This document shows, piece by piece, positions 1 to 12,089 of a stretch of 64,000 nt of DNA (positions are counted from its first letter, which is position 1; each line of letters opens with the position of its first letter). The notes beneath the pieces are model-generated. The model made no database searches and was not told the DNA's origin. It saw only the letters and a list, made by a program, of their open reading frames with translations. The stretch is from Plotosus lineatus (Eukaryota; Chordata; Actinopteri; Siluriformes; Plotosidae), in NCBI GenBank assembly GCA_024760905.1, contig CM045751.1, positions 7,730,001 to 7,794,000 of the forward strand, in the 5' to 3' direction. The translations under genes were made by a program, and so were the position numbers.

Positions 1-462
1 CCAACACATGTAAAGGACAGAGTTACTGTTGTTTCATGAGTTTTTCGAGTGTGCTCGTTGCAACCTTATTTTTTGGCTCAGGCTTTTTGCCTTACATAAA
101 CATTTGTAAGATTATAACTCTGCTAAGAAGACATGGTCAACAGACACACACGCATGCGCGTACAGACGCACACACACACACACACACCCACGCGCGTGTG
201 TGATTCCCGGTGAAAGTGATTCCCGATGCGAGGGAAAAGAAGAAGCGGGCTCGTGGCATGCGGTTGAGTGATATTGCAAAGGAATATGACCAAACCCGTC
301 TACCATCGGTACAATATTGAAGCAGATGGAGGTCTTAAAAGGTATACTTTTAAAATTTTTAAATGGTTTAGGGGATAGTATTGGGGGCCTTGGAAAGAAT
401 CAGGCCTTTTACATGTAAAATGCTGCTCAACTTACGAAAAAATCAGGTTACGAAACCAGTTC
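1..462 (+). mobile_element. TIR element B, copy 1 (cut by window edge)
   Basis: It shares the segment with taagaagacatggtcaac, the aaaggtatacttttaaaat block and the cttacgaaaaa end with copies at 1310-1913 and (reverse complement) 12958-13537. The right terminal repeat is missing because element C begins at about 463. A CA/CG-rich tract lies at 141-201. No coding capacity was recognised. Confidence 0.7.
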
Positions 463-1309
463 TGTCAAATTTTGAGTTTAGACGTACCTCCGTAGTACGC
501 TGACGTAATGACACTGCGTCCATTGTTTACAAACGACAGACTGACCGTGCACCTCCTTCTTCCCAGTTCAGTTATATATATATTTTTTTATATCTATAAT
601 ATATCTATATATGTCTCAGTTATATAGCGTGTTACCCTTGTGTTAAGATGTCGTCTCTGTGATCTTTGTGTTGACACTGGTTAACGGACTTTTGTAACCC
701 AAGGCAAATATGGTTGGTCAGAAGCGTAAGCCTACTAGCATGGGTGCAAGTCTCCTACACAGAGATGAATCAACGATCTGCTCGAATTGGCACAATCTAT
801 CATGCATACTCAGTTCAGCAAAGAGAGTTGTAAAATGAATGAAAACCCGAATCCAGCAAAGAGAACGCTCCGCTCTGTGATTCACATCAGTGCATGCTGT
901 GTTCTAAACGAATTCAACGGCACCCTTGCACACTTGAACGACCGGAAGTCCATATAACCCACAGCAAGTACGCTACTTTTCAAGTACACTACTTTCGGTA
1001 TTGAGCGCCTCGCATATTGTTGATTGGCTGTTTTAAGCTTCATGTAAAGTGACTCGGTAGAAATAAGTGACTTATTTGAAATTAATTTTGATATTATTTG
1101 ATATATTTTATATTATTTTACAATTATGTTACAGTTATGTTTATAATAATTGATTTAGGGGTGTTTTATGAGGTACGGTAATGGTATTTATGGATGTATA
1201 GTACAGTATGAGCATCACATGTCATACGTCACTGTAACAACTTACGTTCACTTTCAATTTACGTTCGTCGGTCCGGAACAAATTAAAAACGTATGTCGGG
1301 GAGCATCTG
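463..1309 (-). mobile_element. Tigger/pogo-like element C, copy 1 (degraded)
   Basis: Read on the minus strand it starts cagatgctccccgaca and runs to ctcaaaatttgaca, colinear with copies at 26251-27424 and 60632-61430. The better copy at 60.6 kb carries a CENP-B/pogo-type helix-turn-helix reading frame. Here only a trace of its beginning (MVGQKRKPTS, plus strand 711-740) remains. A TA-rich tract at 570-625 lies inside. Confidence 0.65.
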
Positions 1310-1913
1310 CCCGAAACAAGTTCTCCTTACGAAACGCGCAAAACGTGCTATTCAAACATTCAAACATGCCATTCAAACAATGCATGAGCTGCGTTCCCAT
1401 TGGCTATCGCCCAACATCCTGCCTCGCTAGCCTCCCATTGGCTAGGAGGGATAACGCAGCTCCGTCCAATTGGCTATTATGGAGCTGCATCTCCCATAAT
1501 GCTTTTTGTGTAAAGGAAGAGTTACTGTTATTTCATGAATTTTTTGACTCGGGCTTTTCATCTTCCAAAAACATTTGTAACATTATAACTCTACTAAGAG
1601 GACATGGTCAACACGCGCGCGCGTGTGGGATTTCCGGTGCGAGTGAAAAGAAGAAGCGGGCTTGTGGCATGCGGTTGAGTGATATCGCAAAGGAATATGG
1701 CCAAACCTGTCTACCATCCGTACAATATTGAAGCAGAAGTAGGTCTTAAAAGGTATACTTTTATAATTTTTAAAGGGTTTTGGGAGGTAGTATTGGGGGC
1801 CTTGGAACGAATCACACATTTTACATGTAAAATGCGGTTCAACTTACGAAAAATTCAGGTTAAGAAAAAAGCTCTGGAACGGATTAATTTCGTAAGGTGA
1901 GGTACCACTGTAT
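1310..1913 (+). mobile_element. TIR element B, copy 2
   Basis: It ends cgtaaggtgaggtaccactg, followed by TA, the same terminus as copy 3. The 5' terminus is missing where element C abuts it. It contains three CCAAT/ATTGG boxes near 1399, 1437 and 1466. A 187-codon frame that crosses the C/B junction is a chance frame. Confidence 0.75.
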
Positions 1914-2658
1914 TTCTATACCCTGATACCTGAGTGAAGTAAACTATTAAGTAAAAACTGAAAGAGTGTAAGGTTTCTCTAACCTTTTGAAGGGTACTGG
2001 AGGTTGAGGAGATGCAAGAAGCATATAGGGAAAGGAAGTGTATCTGTTTTTAAACTGTATATTGTTGAGTTGGTGCTTATTTTCTTTCCCCCTAAAACCC
2101 ATTTGGGTCCAATCGGCCAGTACGAGTTCTTGTGGAATACTTATTGTGTTTGCATTTTGTCCGCATCCTCCCACACAAATGAGTGATGAACTGGATTCAG
2201 GGATTAGATGTGCTTGAGAGCAGATGAGTCTGATTTCCTCTCGGAAATTACTGGCTGTTTCTCATCACCAGTCTTGCAAGTAGTGGCTGAGGGGTTCACA
2301 CTGCATCATTAAACACTCAGAAACTCGAACATTAGTTTCTTCGCGATCTCTTGTACAAAAATCTCATCACTGGACAGTGCACACTATGCAAACGGTCACT
2401 GTGGGAGCAAACGAGGAGTAGTGGCCCAACCAGGGGGCTTGTTGTTGGTCAGTGCCAGAATTGGTGGATATCCAGCCTGTGGATCAAATAGAGGTTGACA
2501 TATGCTTCCTCTGAGGCGCATGTAGTCTGTAGCTTACTGCATTTCTTTTAAACTGCTGCTCATGCTTCGTCACTGGGTAGGGCAACAAATTCTGAATATG
2601 CTTTCCGGTGCTCTATGACATTTATTGGTGACTGCGGCACTCTTAAGATTCAGAATTA
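1914..2658. other. Intergenic or 5' intron sequence, nothing recognised
   Basis: The sequence is mixed AT-rich and non-repetitive by eye. I see no exon with ASPSCR1 similarity and no repeat family seen elsewhere in the window. Confidence 0.4.
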
Positions 2659-3048
2659 GTGTGATCCCTCGCTGCTTCAGTGCATCGCGGGTTTTTCAAA
2701 AATATTAATAGAAAAAATAGGAAAACGTTAAGGAAAATGCCACGAAACAAGGACAATTATGCAAAAAAAAAAAACAAAACCCACAAATAAAAAAACATTA
2801 TTTGAAGTGCACATCTGTGTGGATGCGTGCGCGCATCTGTATTTGTGTATTTATATTCTATTTACATCTTATGCATTATTTTTGTATGTTTGTTATTATA
2901 AGCATTTTATAGCATTGAATAGGTATTTATTGATATTATATACACACATGTACGTATACGTCATTCAGAGTGGTTGATCCTACTTTGCAAAAATTGGTGG
3001 CGAGGGGTGGTCTTGTTCTCAATTAACCTCAGAAAGTGAAGGATCCCT
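2659..3048 (-). mobile_element. MITE-A copy 1
   Basis: It starts gtgatccctcgctgcttcag and ends gaaggatccctgta. Internal landmarks shared with the other copies are acaaggacaattatgcaa, tttacatcttatgcatta and the polymorphic block around tacgtatacgtca. Oriented opposite to the copies that begin with cactttcc. Confidence 0.85.
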
Positions 3049-3124
3049 GTATATGAATAAAACATCTGAAACATTCCCAATGATCTTAGATTAAGTGAAT
3101 GGTCTTTGCATTATTAGTTTTATT

Positions 3125-3466
3125 AATTTATTTTCTGAACAGCTGAATCCTAATTACAGTCGTAAGGAGGTTGGCGCCCATCTCAGCTGATTCCAGGTGA
3201 GGGCAGAGTACACCCTGGACAGCTCGCCAGGCCATCACAGGGCAGAAACATGCTGACGGCTATGTGGCTACTCTTGTCGAAAGCCAGCAATGGTTCTTTT
3301 ACATGAAGCTCACAGCATGGACAGTGAGAGACATGGCTGGCCTTTGATAACCCAGTTAGCTGCACTGGGGGGGGGGGACAGTGACAACCCACTGAGAGTG
3401 GGACTTGAACCTGCAACTTTAGTATCAGTGATCCAGCACCTTTACTACCAGGCCATCACTGCGACT
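3125..3466 (-). mobile_element. tRNA-derived SINE (type 2), tail i
   Basis: On the minus strand a tRNA-like head (A box tggcctggtag, B box ggttcaagtccc) is followed by the body ctaactgggttatcaaagg and a tail with gagctgtccagggtgtac and aattaggattaagc. It ends in a degraded ttcag-A-rich tract. The 11-base G run at 3367-3378 separates head and body. Confidence 0.85.
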
Positions 3467-3584
3467 CATTATAAGTTTGATATTTGGTATTTAATTTTAT
3501 AAACTGAGCCTCATTATGAAATCTTTATATCTCGCTGCTGAAGGCATTGAGATGAAGCTTAATTAAATGGTGAGTTATTTATTG

Positions 3585-3717
3585 ATTCATTCATTCCTTT
3601 TCTGAACCACTTAATCCTAATTAGGGTCGCGGGGAGGCTGGCGCTCATCTCAGCCGAGTCCGTGCGAGGGTGGGGTACACCTTGGACAGCTCACCAGGCC
3701 ATTGCAGAGCAAAATTG
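3585..3717 (-). mobile_element. SINE tail fragment (tail i)
   Basis: Only the 3' part of the same SINE is present: a (tgaa)n-like end, ctaattagggtcgcgggg and ggacagctcaccaggcca. It lies about 120 bases from the fuller copy. Confidence 0.75.
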
Positions 3718-4548
3718 TGAATTATTTATTTCTATTTACAAACTATTCAGTCTGTGGGTAATGGTGGGGGGGTGGAGCCAGAATATACGATTACTGTATG
3801 TACCGTATGGATTTAGCGCGAGATTCGTGAGAGAAAGTGCTTAAACTCCATGGCGCTGTGTGATTGATTTTTTTTCGATCCCGGTGTCCAGAACATAATG
3901 TGCGCTCCCACTTTACTGCTACAACATGGTCATAAAAATAACCAGCGCCTTGTTTGAGTCGGTGTTCCAAAACCTTTATTTGTCTGCTTTGAACATTTTT
4001 ACTTGCATTTTTCCGAACAACATACACTCACACACCTCTTCCTCCATTTCTTTTTCGTGTGCTGGTGTAATTAAGCATCCGGATTACAGATCCATGTGGT
4101 TGGGTCTCAATGTGTGAGAAGGCCATGGCATCCATTTCAAGTCTCAGAGTGGTTCATAAACGGTCTCCTTCTGTGTCAAAGAGTACCATCTTAGAACTGG
4201 CCTGAAGTGGGCACATCTGCCGACCAGGTTCTGTGAACGCCCCTCCACCCACCCCCATCTGACAAGACCTCATATTGCTTACAGCTGATTGTTTGTTGTT
4301 TGTGGAAGAAACTAATTACTTCAAGCCTTTTTGATTATGGGTGAGGGGTAATGGATGGTTCCCAAAAACCAATGATTGAAAAATTTCTTATTAGAACTGA
4401 TTCTAATTAAGCTATAAAAAAAACACCACACACAAACATACATAGCTTTGGATTGTTTACATACTTTAGTTACAGAGAAGATTGGGTAGCAGTCCATATG
4501 ATATTGTTAGAACTCTTGGTGTGCAGTACAGTACTTTCCTAATATACA

Positions 4549-4570
4549 CCCCCCCCCCCCCCCCCCCCCC
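4549..4570 (+). repeat. Poly-C run (22 C)
   Basis: An uninterrupted run of C follows tatacac. It is likely polymorphic in length. Confidence 0.95.
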
Positions 4571-4649
4571 AGTTTTACCAGATATTTTGAAGGTGTTGAA
4601 GAAAGGGTGCTCTTTAACTTCCAATTAATTATAAGGTCATAATGTAGTA

Positions 4650-5365
4650 CAGGGATCCCTCACTTTCAATGGTTAATTGGGACTGAGATCCCACTGCAGC
4701 CGTCAAATTCTGCGAAGTAGGATCAACCCGCCTGTCTGACGTATATGTACGTGTATATGTGTATATAATATCAATAAATAAATCATATTAAATGTTCTTC
4801 TTTTCCTTTCGGCTGTTCCCTTCAGGGGTCGCCACAGCAAATGATCTGCCTCCATCTCTCCCTATCCTCTGCATCTTCTACTCTTACTCCAACGACCTTC
4901 ATGTCTGCCTTCACCACATCCATTAATCTTCTCTTTGGTCTTCCTCTGGGCCTTCTGCCTGGTAGTTCCAACCTCAGCGTCCTACTACCAATATACTTAC
5001 AAGATATTAAATGTTATAAATGCTTATAAGAACAATTAAATATTCAAAATAATGCATAAGATGTAAATAAAATATAAATACGCACACATACACATACATT
5101 TTTGTGTGAGGTGTGCATCTGAGTGTGCACACACTCAGATGCACACCTCACATAAAAATGTAAGTAGTTTTGTTGGGGGGTTTGGGGTTGTTGTTTTTTT
5201 TTGTTTGTTTTTTTTGCATAATTGGCCTTGTTTTGTTGCATTTTCCTTAACTTTTCCCCTGATTCTTTCTTAATTTACATATATTTTAATTCAATGAGTA
5301 TTTAAAAAAAAACGCGATGCACTGAAGCCGCATGAATTGAAGTGCGAAGTAGCGAGGGATCCCTG
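4650..5365 (+). mobile_element. MITE-A copy 2, interrupted by an RTE fragment
   Basis: The terminal sequences cagggatccctcactttc and gcgagggatccctg are flanked by TA. The internal order is intact except for a 207-base insertion at 4797-5003 and its 12-base duplicated target. A perfect inverted block (gtgcacactcagatg type) lies at 5109-5150. Confidence 0.9.
4797..5003 (-). mobile_element. 5'-truncated RTE-type LINE fragment with 12-bp target duplication
   Basis: On the minus strand it encodes the end of an RTE-like ORF2 and the 3' terminus ccgaaaggaaaagaag. It is flanked by exact copies of atattaaatgtt at 4785-4796 and 5004-5015, the signature of target-primed insertion. The same tail occurs at 15916 and 41893. 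Confidence 0.92.
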
Positions 5366-5699
5366 TAATTACATTTTTTAAAAAGTGGCAAGTGACTATC
5401 ACCTCACATATTCACGGCATGGATAAAATTCTGCAGTGGATTGGAATGTGCTTTTCAGGTCCGTTTCAGTGCAAAAAAAATGAAAATTTAGAGTTAAAAA
5501 AACCCACAAAACAAGTCACGAAGTTTAAAAAATCCTTAATAGACTTCCACTGTCAAATTATGTTCAAGAGACAACTTTGAGCAAAAGTATAGGACCATTT
5601 TATACAGCTTAAGTTATGGTCAAATGAGGTTTGGAGATGTCCAGATTCATTAATCAGGATATAATGGCTTTGGTCAGGAGCGTGACCAAGATCCCAATG

Positions 5700-5985
5700 G
5701 CATGTTGTAGAAATTTAAAGCAAAACATGAGGAAAATATTGTCAGGTCTGGTATGACAAACTGGAACCTTTTTTTTTTCCCATGAATTGCAAGTGCTGTG
5801 TCTGACAAAAAACAAACCTTGGCATCGGTATGGTGAAGCACAGTACTGGTTAATGGGGTGCTTCTGTGCAGCAAGGGGAGGTTACCTGGCCAGGATTGAG
5901 AGCGGGAGGAATGTAGCTAAATACAGACAGATCTTTGAAGAAAACCAGCAACAGCATGAACATTACCTCAGACCCGAGTGATGGT
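5700..5985 (+). pseudogene. Tc1-like transposase remnant (central part)
   Basis: The frame near 5840-5980 reads WLMGCFCAARGGYLARIESG then RNVAKYRQIFEENQQQH. This fits the Tc1 segment of type G-CF-A-G-L-I-G-MN---Y--IL-ENL. The DDE context on both sides is decayed, with frameshifts, and no inverted termini were found. Confidence 0.6.
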
Positions 5986-6738
5986 TAGGTTCTGTTACAT
6001 GCCGCACTCTGGAAAGACTTTAATGACTCATTTACTTACATAAGATGCCGTGACTTCGTCCCAGATGCAAAAATGCCAATAAACCGAACTACGTGCCTAC
6101 CTGAAGATGCCGTTTTCCGGACACTCCCCCATCAAATCTGATTGAGCCGGAGAGACTATGTCAGGCTGAGTAGAACCAACTTGCCACACTAAGGTGTGTA
6201 GTGACTTGAGACTTTCTCAAAATGATGTGACTTTCTAATTGCTCTAAAGTATGAGAGAAAGGGTCTGGATATCCGAATGAAAGCTTTCAGTCTTTGGTTT
6301 AATAAGTTTCACCTCATCATTATGGGGCTATTGTGTGTGTTCTAATTGCCATGAAGGTAAATTAAATCAATTTGGAAATAAATTAATAGTGCAGTAGTGC
6401 GCATAAAAGCTGACGGGGTTCTGAAAGCCAAGTTTTCAAAGGGATCGGCTCCGAATGTGCTGCGGTCCAGAACAGGATAAAGCATTTACTGAAGATGGAT
6501 TACTGAATGAATTTCACTAGGCAAGTCGTTAAAAACAAGATCTTATTTATTATAGTGGCCTGGCAAACTCGAAAGCCACTTGAGGGGGATTGGAATACAA
6601 AGTGAAAGAGGAGGGGGGTATAAATACTGCAAAAACAGTTCAATAACGGACAAAAGCAAAGCACCACTGTTCCATTATTGAGAACCATTTATTTAAAAAA
6701 GAAAAAATGTAAAAGTGATTACTTGGAGAGGAAGCAGG
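5986..6738. other. No recognised gene
   Basis: AT-rich unique-looking sequence. Short frames on both strands have no motifs I recognise. Confidence 0.4.
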
Positions 6739-6740
6739 TA

Positions 6741-8129
6741 CAGTGGAGCCTCGGTACTCAAACTTGATCCGTTCCAGACGGCTGCTCGGATTTCGATTTG
6801 TTCGAATTCCCAATCTGCTTTTCCCCATTACAAATAATGTAATTGGTCTTCATCCGTTCCGTCGTCTTTTGAACAGAAGTTAATAGTACCGTAACTCATA
6901 CCATAGGTCCTCAAATTAAGTGAAAAAATTATTGAATACAGTACACTGTTATGGTCTGTTCTGAGAGACTCTTTAACTTTTCTGTGGTTTTAACTTTAGT
7001 GCTTTATGGTCTCTCTCTCTCAAGAGTTGCGCGTTGGAGAGGGGTGTGGTTCTCACAAGCCGGTGGAGTGCTAAACACACATACCTAACTCCATTTAATC
7101 ACAGGCAAAAAAGACTAGCAGCACCATTTTTGGTGCTAGACGATTGTCCCATTTCCCCGTGATCTCTCTGGCTCTCAGCTCTGTACCCCACCAGATCCCG
7201 TTTTAGTTTGATTTCCGTGTTTCTAGTGCTCTAGTGCCCGTGCTCTAGTGCCTTCCCTGTGATCAATAAAGCGCAACCGTTTTCATAGTTGAAACGGGGA
7301 AATCGTAGTCACTGTAATAGAGAGGCGGAGAAACACAGAAATAAAACTAAAGCGGGAACTGGCGGAGCACAGAGCAGAGAGGCAGCGAGGGACAGTCTTC
7401 TAGCACTGGAAATGGTGCTGTTAGGCTTTATAGCCGGCGATTAAATGGAATTAGGTGTGTGTGTTTAGCACTCCACTGGCGTGTGAGAGCCACACCCCTC
7501 TCCAATGTGCATTTCAACACGCAACTCTTTTGTGAGAGACTAAAATTAAACATTAAAATTAAAACCACAGAAAAGTTCAAGCATAAGAACAATAAAGCTA
7601 AGAATTTTAACCTTTGTGGTGGTAAGCAGTTGGCATACATAAAGAGGAAGAGAGAAGCGGATTCCCTTCCATAACAGCTTCAGGTAAATCAGACAAAGGT
7701 GTTTTTTCCTCTTGCTTTAGCTTTCGTGCTTGTGATACTACATAGTACTGTATTAACAACTTCCGGACTTCCCCAAGACAGCTTTTATGGTGATACATAG
7801 TATTAACAACTTCCGGACATCCCCAGGACAGCTTTATTATGGTGATACATAATGCACCGGCCTGATGAGCCACTAGGCTTGGGTGTAAAAGCCCAAACAG
7901 ACCTTACATATTATGAACAACTTCTGGACTTCCCCAGAACATACATAGTATCAACAACTTCCGGAAGTCACGCACTTTTCGTCCCTTTCGGTCTCGTTTT
8001 TTCTTGCACGTTTCTCGAGTTCGACTTCTGGTTTTTGTTCGGTTTCCCGGATGGAAAAACTCACAGATTTTTTTGTTTGGATTTCGATTTGTTCCGACTC
8101 CAGAGCGTTCGGATTCCGAGGCTCCACTG
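6741..8129. mobile_element. TIR element E (1.39 kb) with large internal inverted repeat
   Basis: Termini cagtggagcctcggtactc and ggattccgaggctccactg are inverted copies flanked by TA. Subterminal blocks ttcgatttgttcgaattc and ttcgatttgttccgactc also correspond. Inside are two imperfect inverted arms of about 200 bases (7023-7231 and 7329-7527), tandem copies of an aacaacttccggac unit (7755-7965) and a small piece of another SINE (7855-7895). No transposase was recognised. Confidence 0.85.
7755..7970 (+). repeat. Tandem copies of an aacaacttccggac unit
   Basis: The unit attaacaacttccggacttc plus ccccaagacagctttta and gatacatagt recurs in four versions: two complete and adjacent, then two shorter ones after a SINE scrap. 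It lies within TIR element E. Confidence 0.75.
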
Positions 8130-8451
8130 TACACTATTCATTATTAAAAGAATTCTAAAAATCAGAAATTGGCATATATTTCTTCACTTATTTTGTAGTG
8201 TATTTGAGTCTTTTGAATTTTAAAGCTAAATTGCAGTCGTTTGTGTGAATTTATTGTCCACTACACCGTGAAATGTGGTCCGTGCAAGCAATAGGAATGC
8301 TTTGTTTTACAGTATGCACACATTAAAGACCGGAAATAGTGTAATCTTTATAAAAGTGATTGATCACAAAAGCAACTGGTCTTCTGTTGGTTATCTACAC
8401 TTGGAGCACAACCCTGACGCTCTTAAGTTACATCATAACCAATATACAGTA

Positions 8452-8599
8452 CAGGTATACCTTGGCTTACATGTTTAATTGGTTCCAGGAGGGACGACGT
8501 AAGTCGAATAACGACTTATATTGAATTAGCTTGTCACTAGGCTGGCCTCGGCTAGGCTACACCAAAATGTACTTGTATAATATTATATATAACGATATA
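8452..8599 (+). mobile_element. TIR element H, copy 1 (5' fragment)
   Basis: It starts caggtataccttggcttac, then aattggttccaggaggga and gaattagcttgtcactaggc. This matches the left end of the copy at 53733. The remainder is lost where MITE-A copy 3 begins. Confidence 0.75.
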
Positions 8600-8805
8600 C
8601 AGGGATCCCTCACTTTCCGTGGTTAATGGGGAAAAGACCCTCCACGAACGCCAAATTTCCCCAAAGTAGGATCGACCCCCCCCCCCCCCAAATGAAGTAT
8701 ATGTATATGTGTATATAATGTCAATAAATACATCTACAACACTATAGATGCTTATAATAACAATTGAACATTCAAAAATAATGCAGAAGCTGTAAATAAA
8801 ATCAT
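8600..8805 (+). mobile_element. MITE-A copy 3 (3' truncated)
   Basis: Left terminus cagggatccctcactttccg, poly-C run and gtatatgtgtatataatgtc are present. It stops after gctgtaaataaaatca, where a LINE 3' end begins. Confidence 0.85.
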
Positions 8806-9375
8806 TTATTTCTCCTCTGTGGAGGAGGTGAGTGAGAGGAGGATGGTAGCAAAGCTCACATCCATCCTGTCCAACAGCTCTCACCCACTGCACCAGACTG
8901 TCGAGGAGCTAAGCAGCTCCTTCAGTGTACGACTGAGGCATCCTCAGTGCAGGAAGGAGCGCTACCGCAGGTCGTTCATTCCCACCGCTATCAGACTGTA
9001 CAACGCCACTTTGTAACTGTCTGTGAAAATACCGGTTATGTGCAATAAAAACCCCCGTGTACTTTAATCAGCCACATCTACCCCACTGACTGTGAACCAT
9101 ATCAACCCATCTACTCTGCACTCAGATACATTACACTTTAATATAGGCCAATCTATAAAGTTGCTCCATTCTTTTTCTTTTCTTTTATTGTTTAGTAATT
9201 TATACTATTTATGTATCTATTTATTTATTTACTTATATAATATATATGTATGTGTGTATGTTCGTACTTGTACCTATTTTTGCACCCCCTACTGATAGTA
9301 CCTCAAGAGCCTGTAACAGTGAATTTCTCCATTGTGAGATTAATAAAGCTGTATCTTATCTTATCTTATCTTATT
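8806..9375 (+). mobile_element. Non-LTR retrotransposon 3' end with (ATCTT)n tail
   Basis: The frame 8819-9016 ends RRSFIPTAIRLYNATL then stop, the usual C-terminus of many fish LINE ORF2 proteins. About 340 bases of 3' UTR follow, including gaatttctccattgtgagat and taataaagctgt, ending in tcttatcttatctta repeats. 5' truncated; clade not determined. Confidence 0.8.
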
Positions 9376-10327
9376 TGCGCGAAAATCATTGTTCCATCCA
9401 CATTAAAACTGAACACGATATTAAGAGCCTCTTTTGTAATTCAAAATTACAAATATTTGGAACAGGATGAGAAACATCCAGTGTGATTATGAGGAGTCGT
9501 CAGACGAGAAGTGGAGTAAAGCTGATATTGGTGGCACCCTTAGTTCAAAGACTTTTCGCTGTGATGTAGACAAGGGGCGGCATAATCAACTTTAAAGAGG
9601 AAATGAGTTTTTTTTTTTTTTGCCTTGTAGCTTATGAAAGACAATCTTGAGATCGTCTGTAGATTCTGTGCATCAAAGCATTTTTCTTTATATTTTGAAA
9701 GCATGTCTGCGAGTTAGACATTCAAGTTTTAAATGCTTTTCGTCTCCGTTGTTTTGAAGTTGATGCGTCTTTTCCGTCACAGTCACATCCGAATACATCT
9801 AAGACTGTTTTTGTTTACAGCCGTTCGACTGCCATTAATCAGTGTCTTATCTGTTCTTTTTTTTTTCTCTCTTCTTCCCTGCTTCATCTTTGCTCATTGT
9901 TTATAGTGATGTTAAATAACTCGAAGAAATCAATTGTGACTTAAAACTGGTGGAGAAATTTTCTTGTCATGTGTGAGATGTTTGAGGGTGTGATGAGTGG
10001 CTTTGGTATGCTGGTAGAACTTTGACTCAGTGCTTTATGACTTCAGAAGGGAGGAAATTGAGGTCAACACCAAGGCTAAGGTTAATGGCATCGTCAATCT
10101 GTAGCGGCCTTCCTTAGCCTCTGTAATCCATGTGTGCCGGCTGGGCCACCCACATTTGAACACAAAACAACGACTGTTTAAAATGGTCCGGTTCACGCTC
10201 CATGTCTAAAACATGTGTTTGGTTGGCCTGCGAAAGCACCGATGGACACGATTGTTCATGTGCTGCCTGCATGTGTACCTGCCATCAGTTCTGGTTTACT
10301 GATGCAGAGGAATGTGTTTATAAGCAG

Positions 10328-10365
<38 letters not shown>

Positions 10366-12029
10366 CAGACTTTGTGTGTTCGCTTGTTTCTGGAACAGAG
10401 GATGAAAGCAGACCAGAATCTGTCTCTTGCTCGCTCGCTCTCTCTCCTAATTTGAGTGAAGGATCAAGGGGAAATTATCACTGGCCAGGGTGACTGTGGC
10501 TGTTATATAGCACAGTGGGAATAGCGTTAACCGCAAATGCTCGACACCACCCCTCTCACTCATGTTGACGGGATGTACAACAGGGAAGAAATGTTCGTTC
10601 ATGTCCAAGTGTGGTTGTGGTGCATTTACCCAATGCTGAATCGTTACATCAGGGCACTTCATGCTGCACACAAACACTGGCTTTATTCTGCTGACTGGGG
10701 TCTGCGTCTATCTGCTGCTTTCGTGCGGCGTTCTCACTTAAGCGTATTACACTGTTAGTTCAGAGCTACGGAAAGGAACCTATTACCGTTATTCAAGGAG
10801 TAAGACAGAACAGCCTGTTGTTTAAAGAAAAGTAATCAATGTTGTGACAACGAGGTCCAATAGGGCACATTCCTGTTCCAGATGTTCATTATTTTCTTTT
10901 GACAGTATTCAGGCCTTGCTGTTTAAGATGTGCTAAAGTGCAAGCACCCCATAGCATACCTAAAATCTGACCCAGGTGCACCAAAAAACCCCACACTTCT
11001 CCGACCAAATGCATTTTGAATTTTGTGCATCTCGCAAATGAACTCCGGACATCACCGAAGATTGATTAGAACATTGCCGAAGACCCAGGAAATGATCACT
11101 AATATATCGGCCATTCCCATTCATCAGCTGCTTGGTTGTTTTCAGAGATCCAACCAGTCACTGAACGTTTTAGATGAAGAACTAGACTAACGACTGTTGT
11201 GTGAGCAGAACAATGATGGCGAATGACAGCCATTCAGAGCTGAAAGGAAGAACCGTTTTGTATTTTTCTTTTCTGAAGTGAAAGCATGATGACGGGATGC
11301 CAAGCCATGAACTGGGCATTAAGCCCAACGTCAGAAGAATCGGCATGAAGGAGATGGTGAGCGAGGTAAGTTTTCAATCGCTGAAATGCAGCGCAGTGAC
11401 GACAGCGTTGTTGAGGACAGACACACCGTGCATTTCCATGTATGCCCATCCTCATGTCTGACTGATAAAGCTGTTTTGCCACTGCACTTTATGCTTGGCT
11501 GCCGGCCTGCCGCAGGCTGTTTTGTGTGTGTGTTTAAAATTATTACACCTATGCCCTGACAATTAGTGCAGTAATGTGTAAAAGTCGAGCTTAGAGTCTG
11601 TTTACAAATCAAACATGGTGTTTTTCCACCTTTTGAGGACTCTGTTAGGGAATGAAATGAGCCTTGGAGAATGGGGAAGTCTGTTTGTGTCTTAGTTTCC
11701 CACAAAATCTCAATGGAAAAATATTTCAAAATACTTAAATTTTATGGTAATTCATTCACGGTAATTTAGTGGAAATAGAAATCCAAGTATGTAAAAAAAA
11801 AAAATAAAAAAAAATCGATATTTTTCGCATCCATCTCTTCACGAGCTCGCAGCACAAGCTATGGCTGGTGACCTAGCCATGATTTAACCATACAGTGTCA
11901 CATTCATTCATTTACAGAATGTTCTGTTCAGAATAAAATATTGAATTTCGGCACTTCCACACCATTGCATTGTTTTAGTTCACAATTTGTTTTGTGTGCC
12001 AACTTTTTTGGAATCAGATTTGTGTGTGT

Positions 12030-12032
<3 letters not shown>
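9376..12032. other. Mostly unique sequence, no gene recognised
   Basis: It contains a (GA)n array at 10331-10363 and scattered A/T runs. Frames here (for example 11331-11729 minus) show no family motifs. The missing upstream exons of ASPSCR1 were looked for and not seen. Confidence 0.45.
10331..10363 (+). repeat. (GA)n microsatellite
   Basis: Sixteen or so uninterrupted GA units. Their translation as alternating Arg-Glu explains the open frames across it. Confidence 0.95.

Positions 12033-12085
<53 letters not shown>
12033..12085 (+). repeat. (TA)n microsatellite
   Basis: About 26 TA units, preceded by a short GT run. Confidence 0.95.

Positions 12086-12089
<4 letters not shown>

Noticed and set aside
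1168..1731. 187-codon frame
   Set aside because: It crosses the boundary of two transposable elements (C copy 1 and B copy 2) and has no recognisable domain.
7406..7430. ctggaaatggtgctg as a possible piece of the missing ASPSCR1 exon (human KLEMVP)
   Set aside because: It lies inside the inverted repeat of TIR element E and its mirror copy exists at about 7120; the surrounding residues do not match.
10202..10493. Frames with RERERERE runs
   Set aside because: They are translations of a (GA)n microsatellite.
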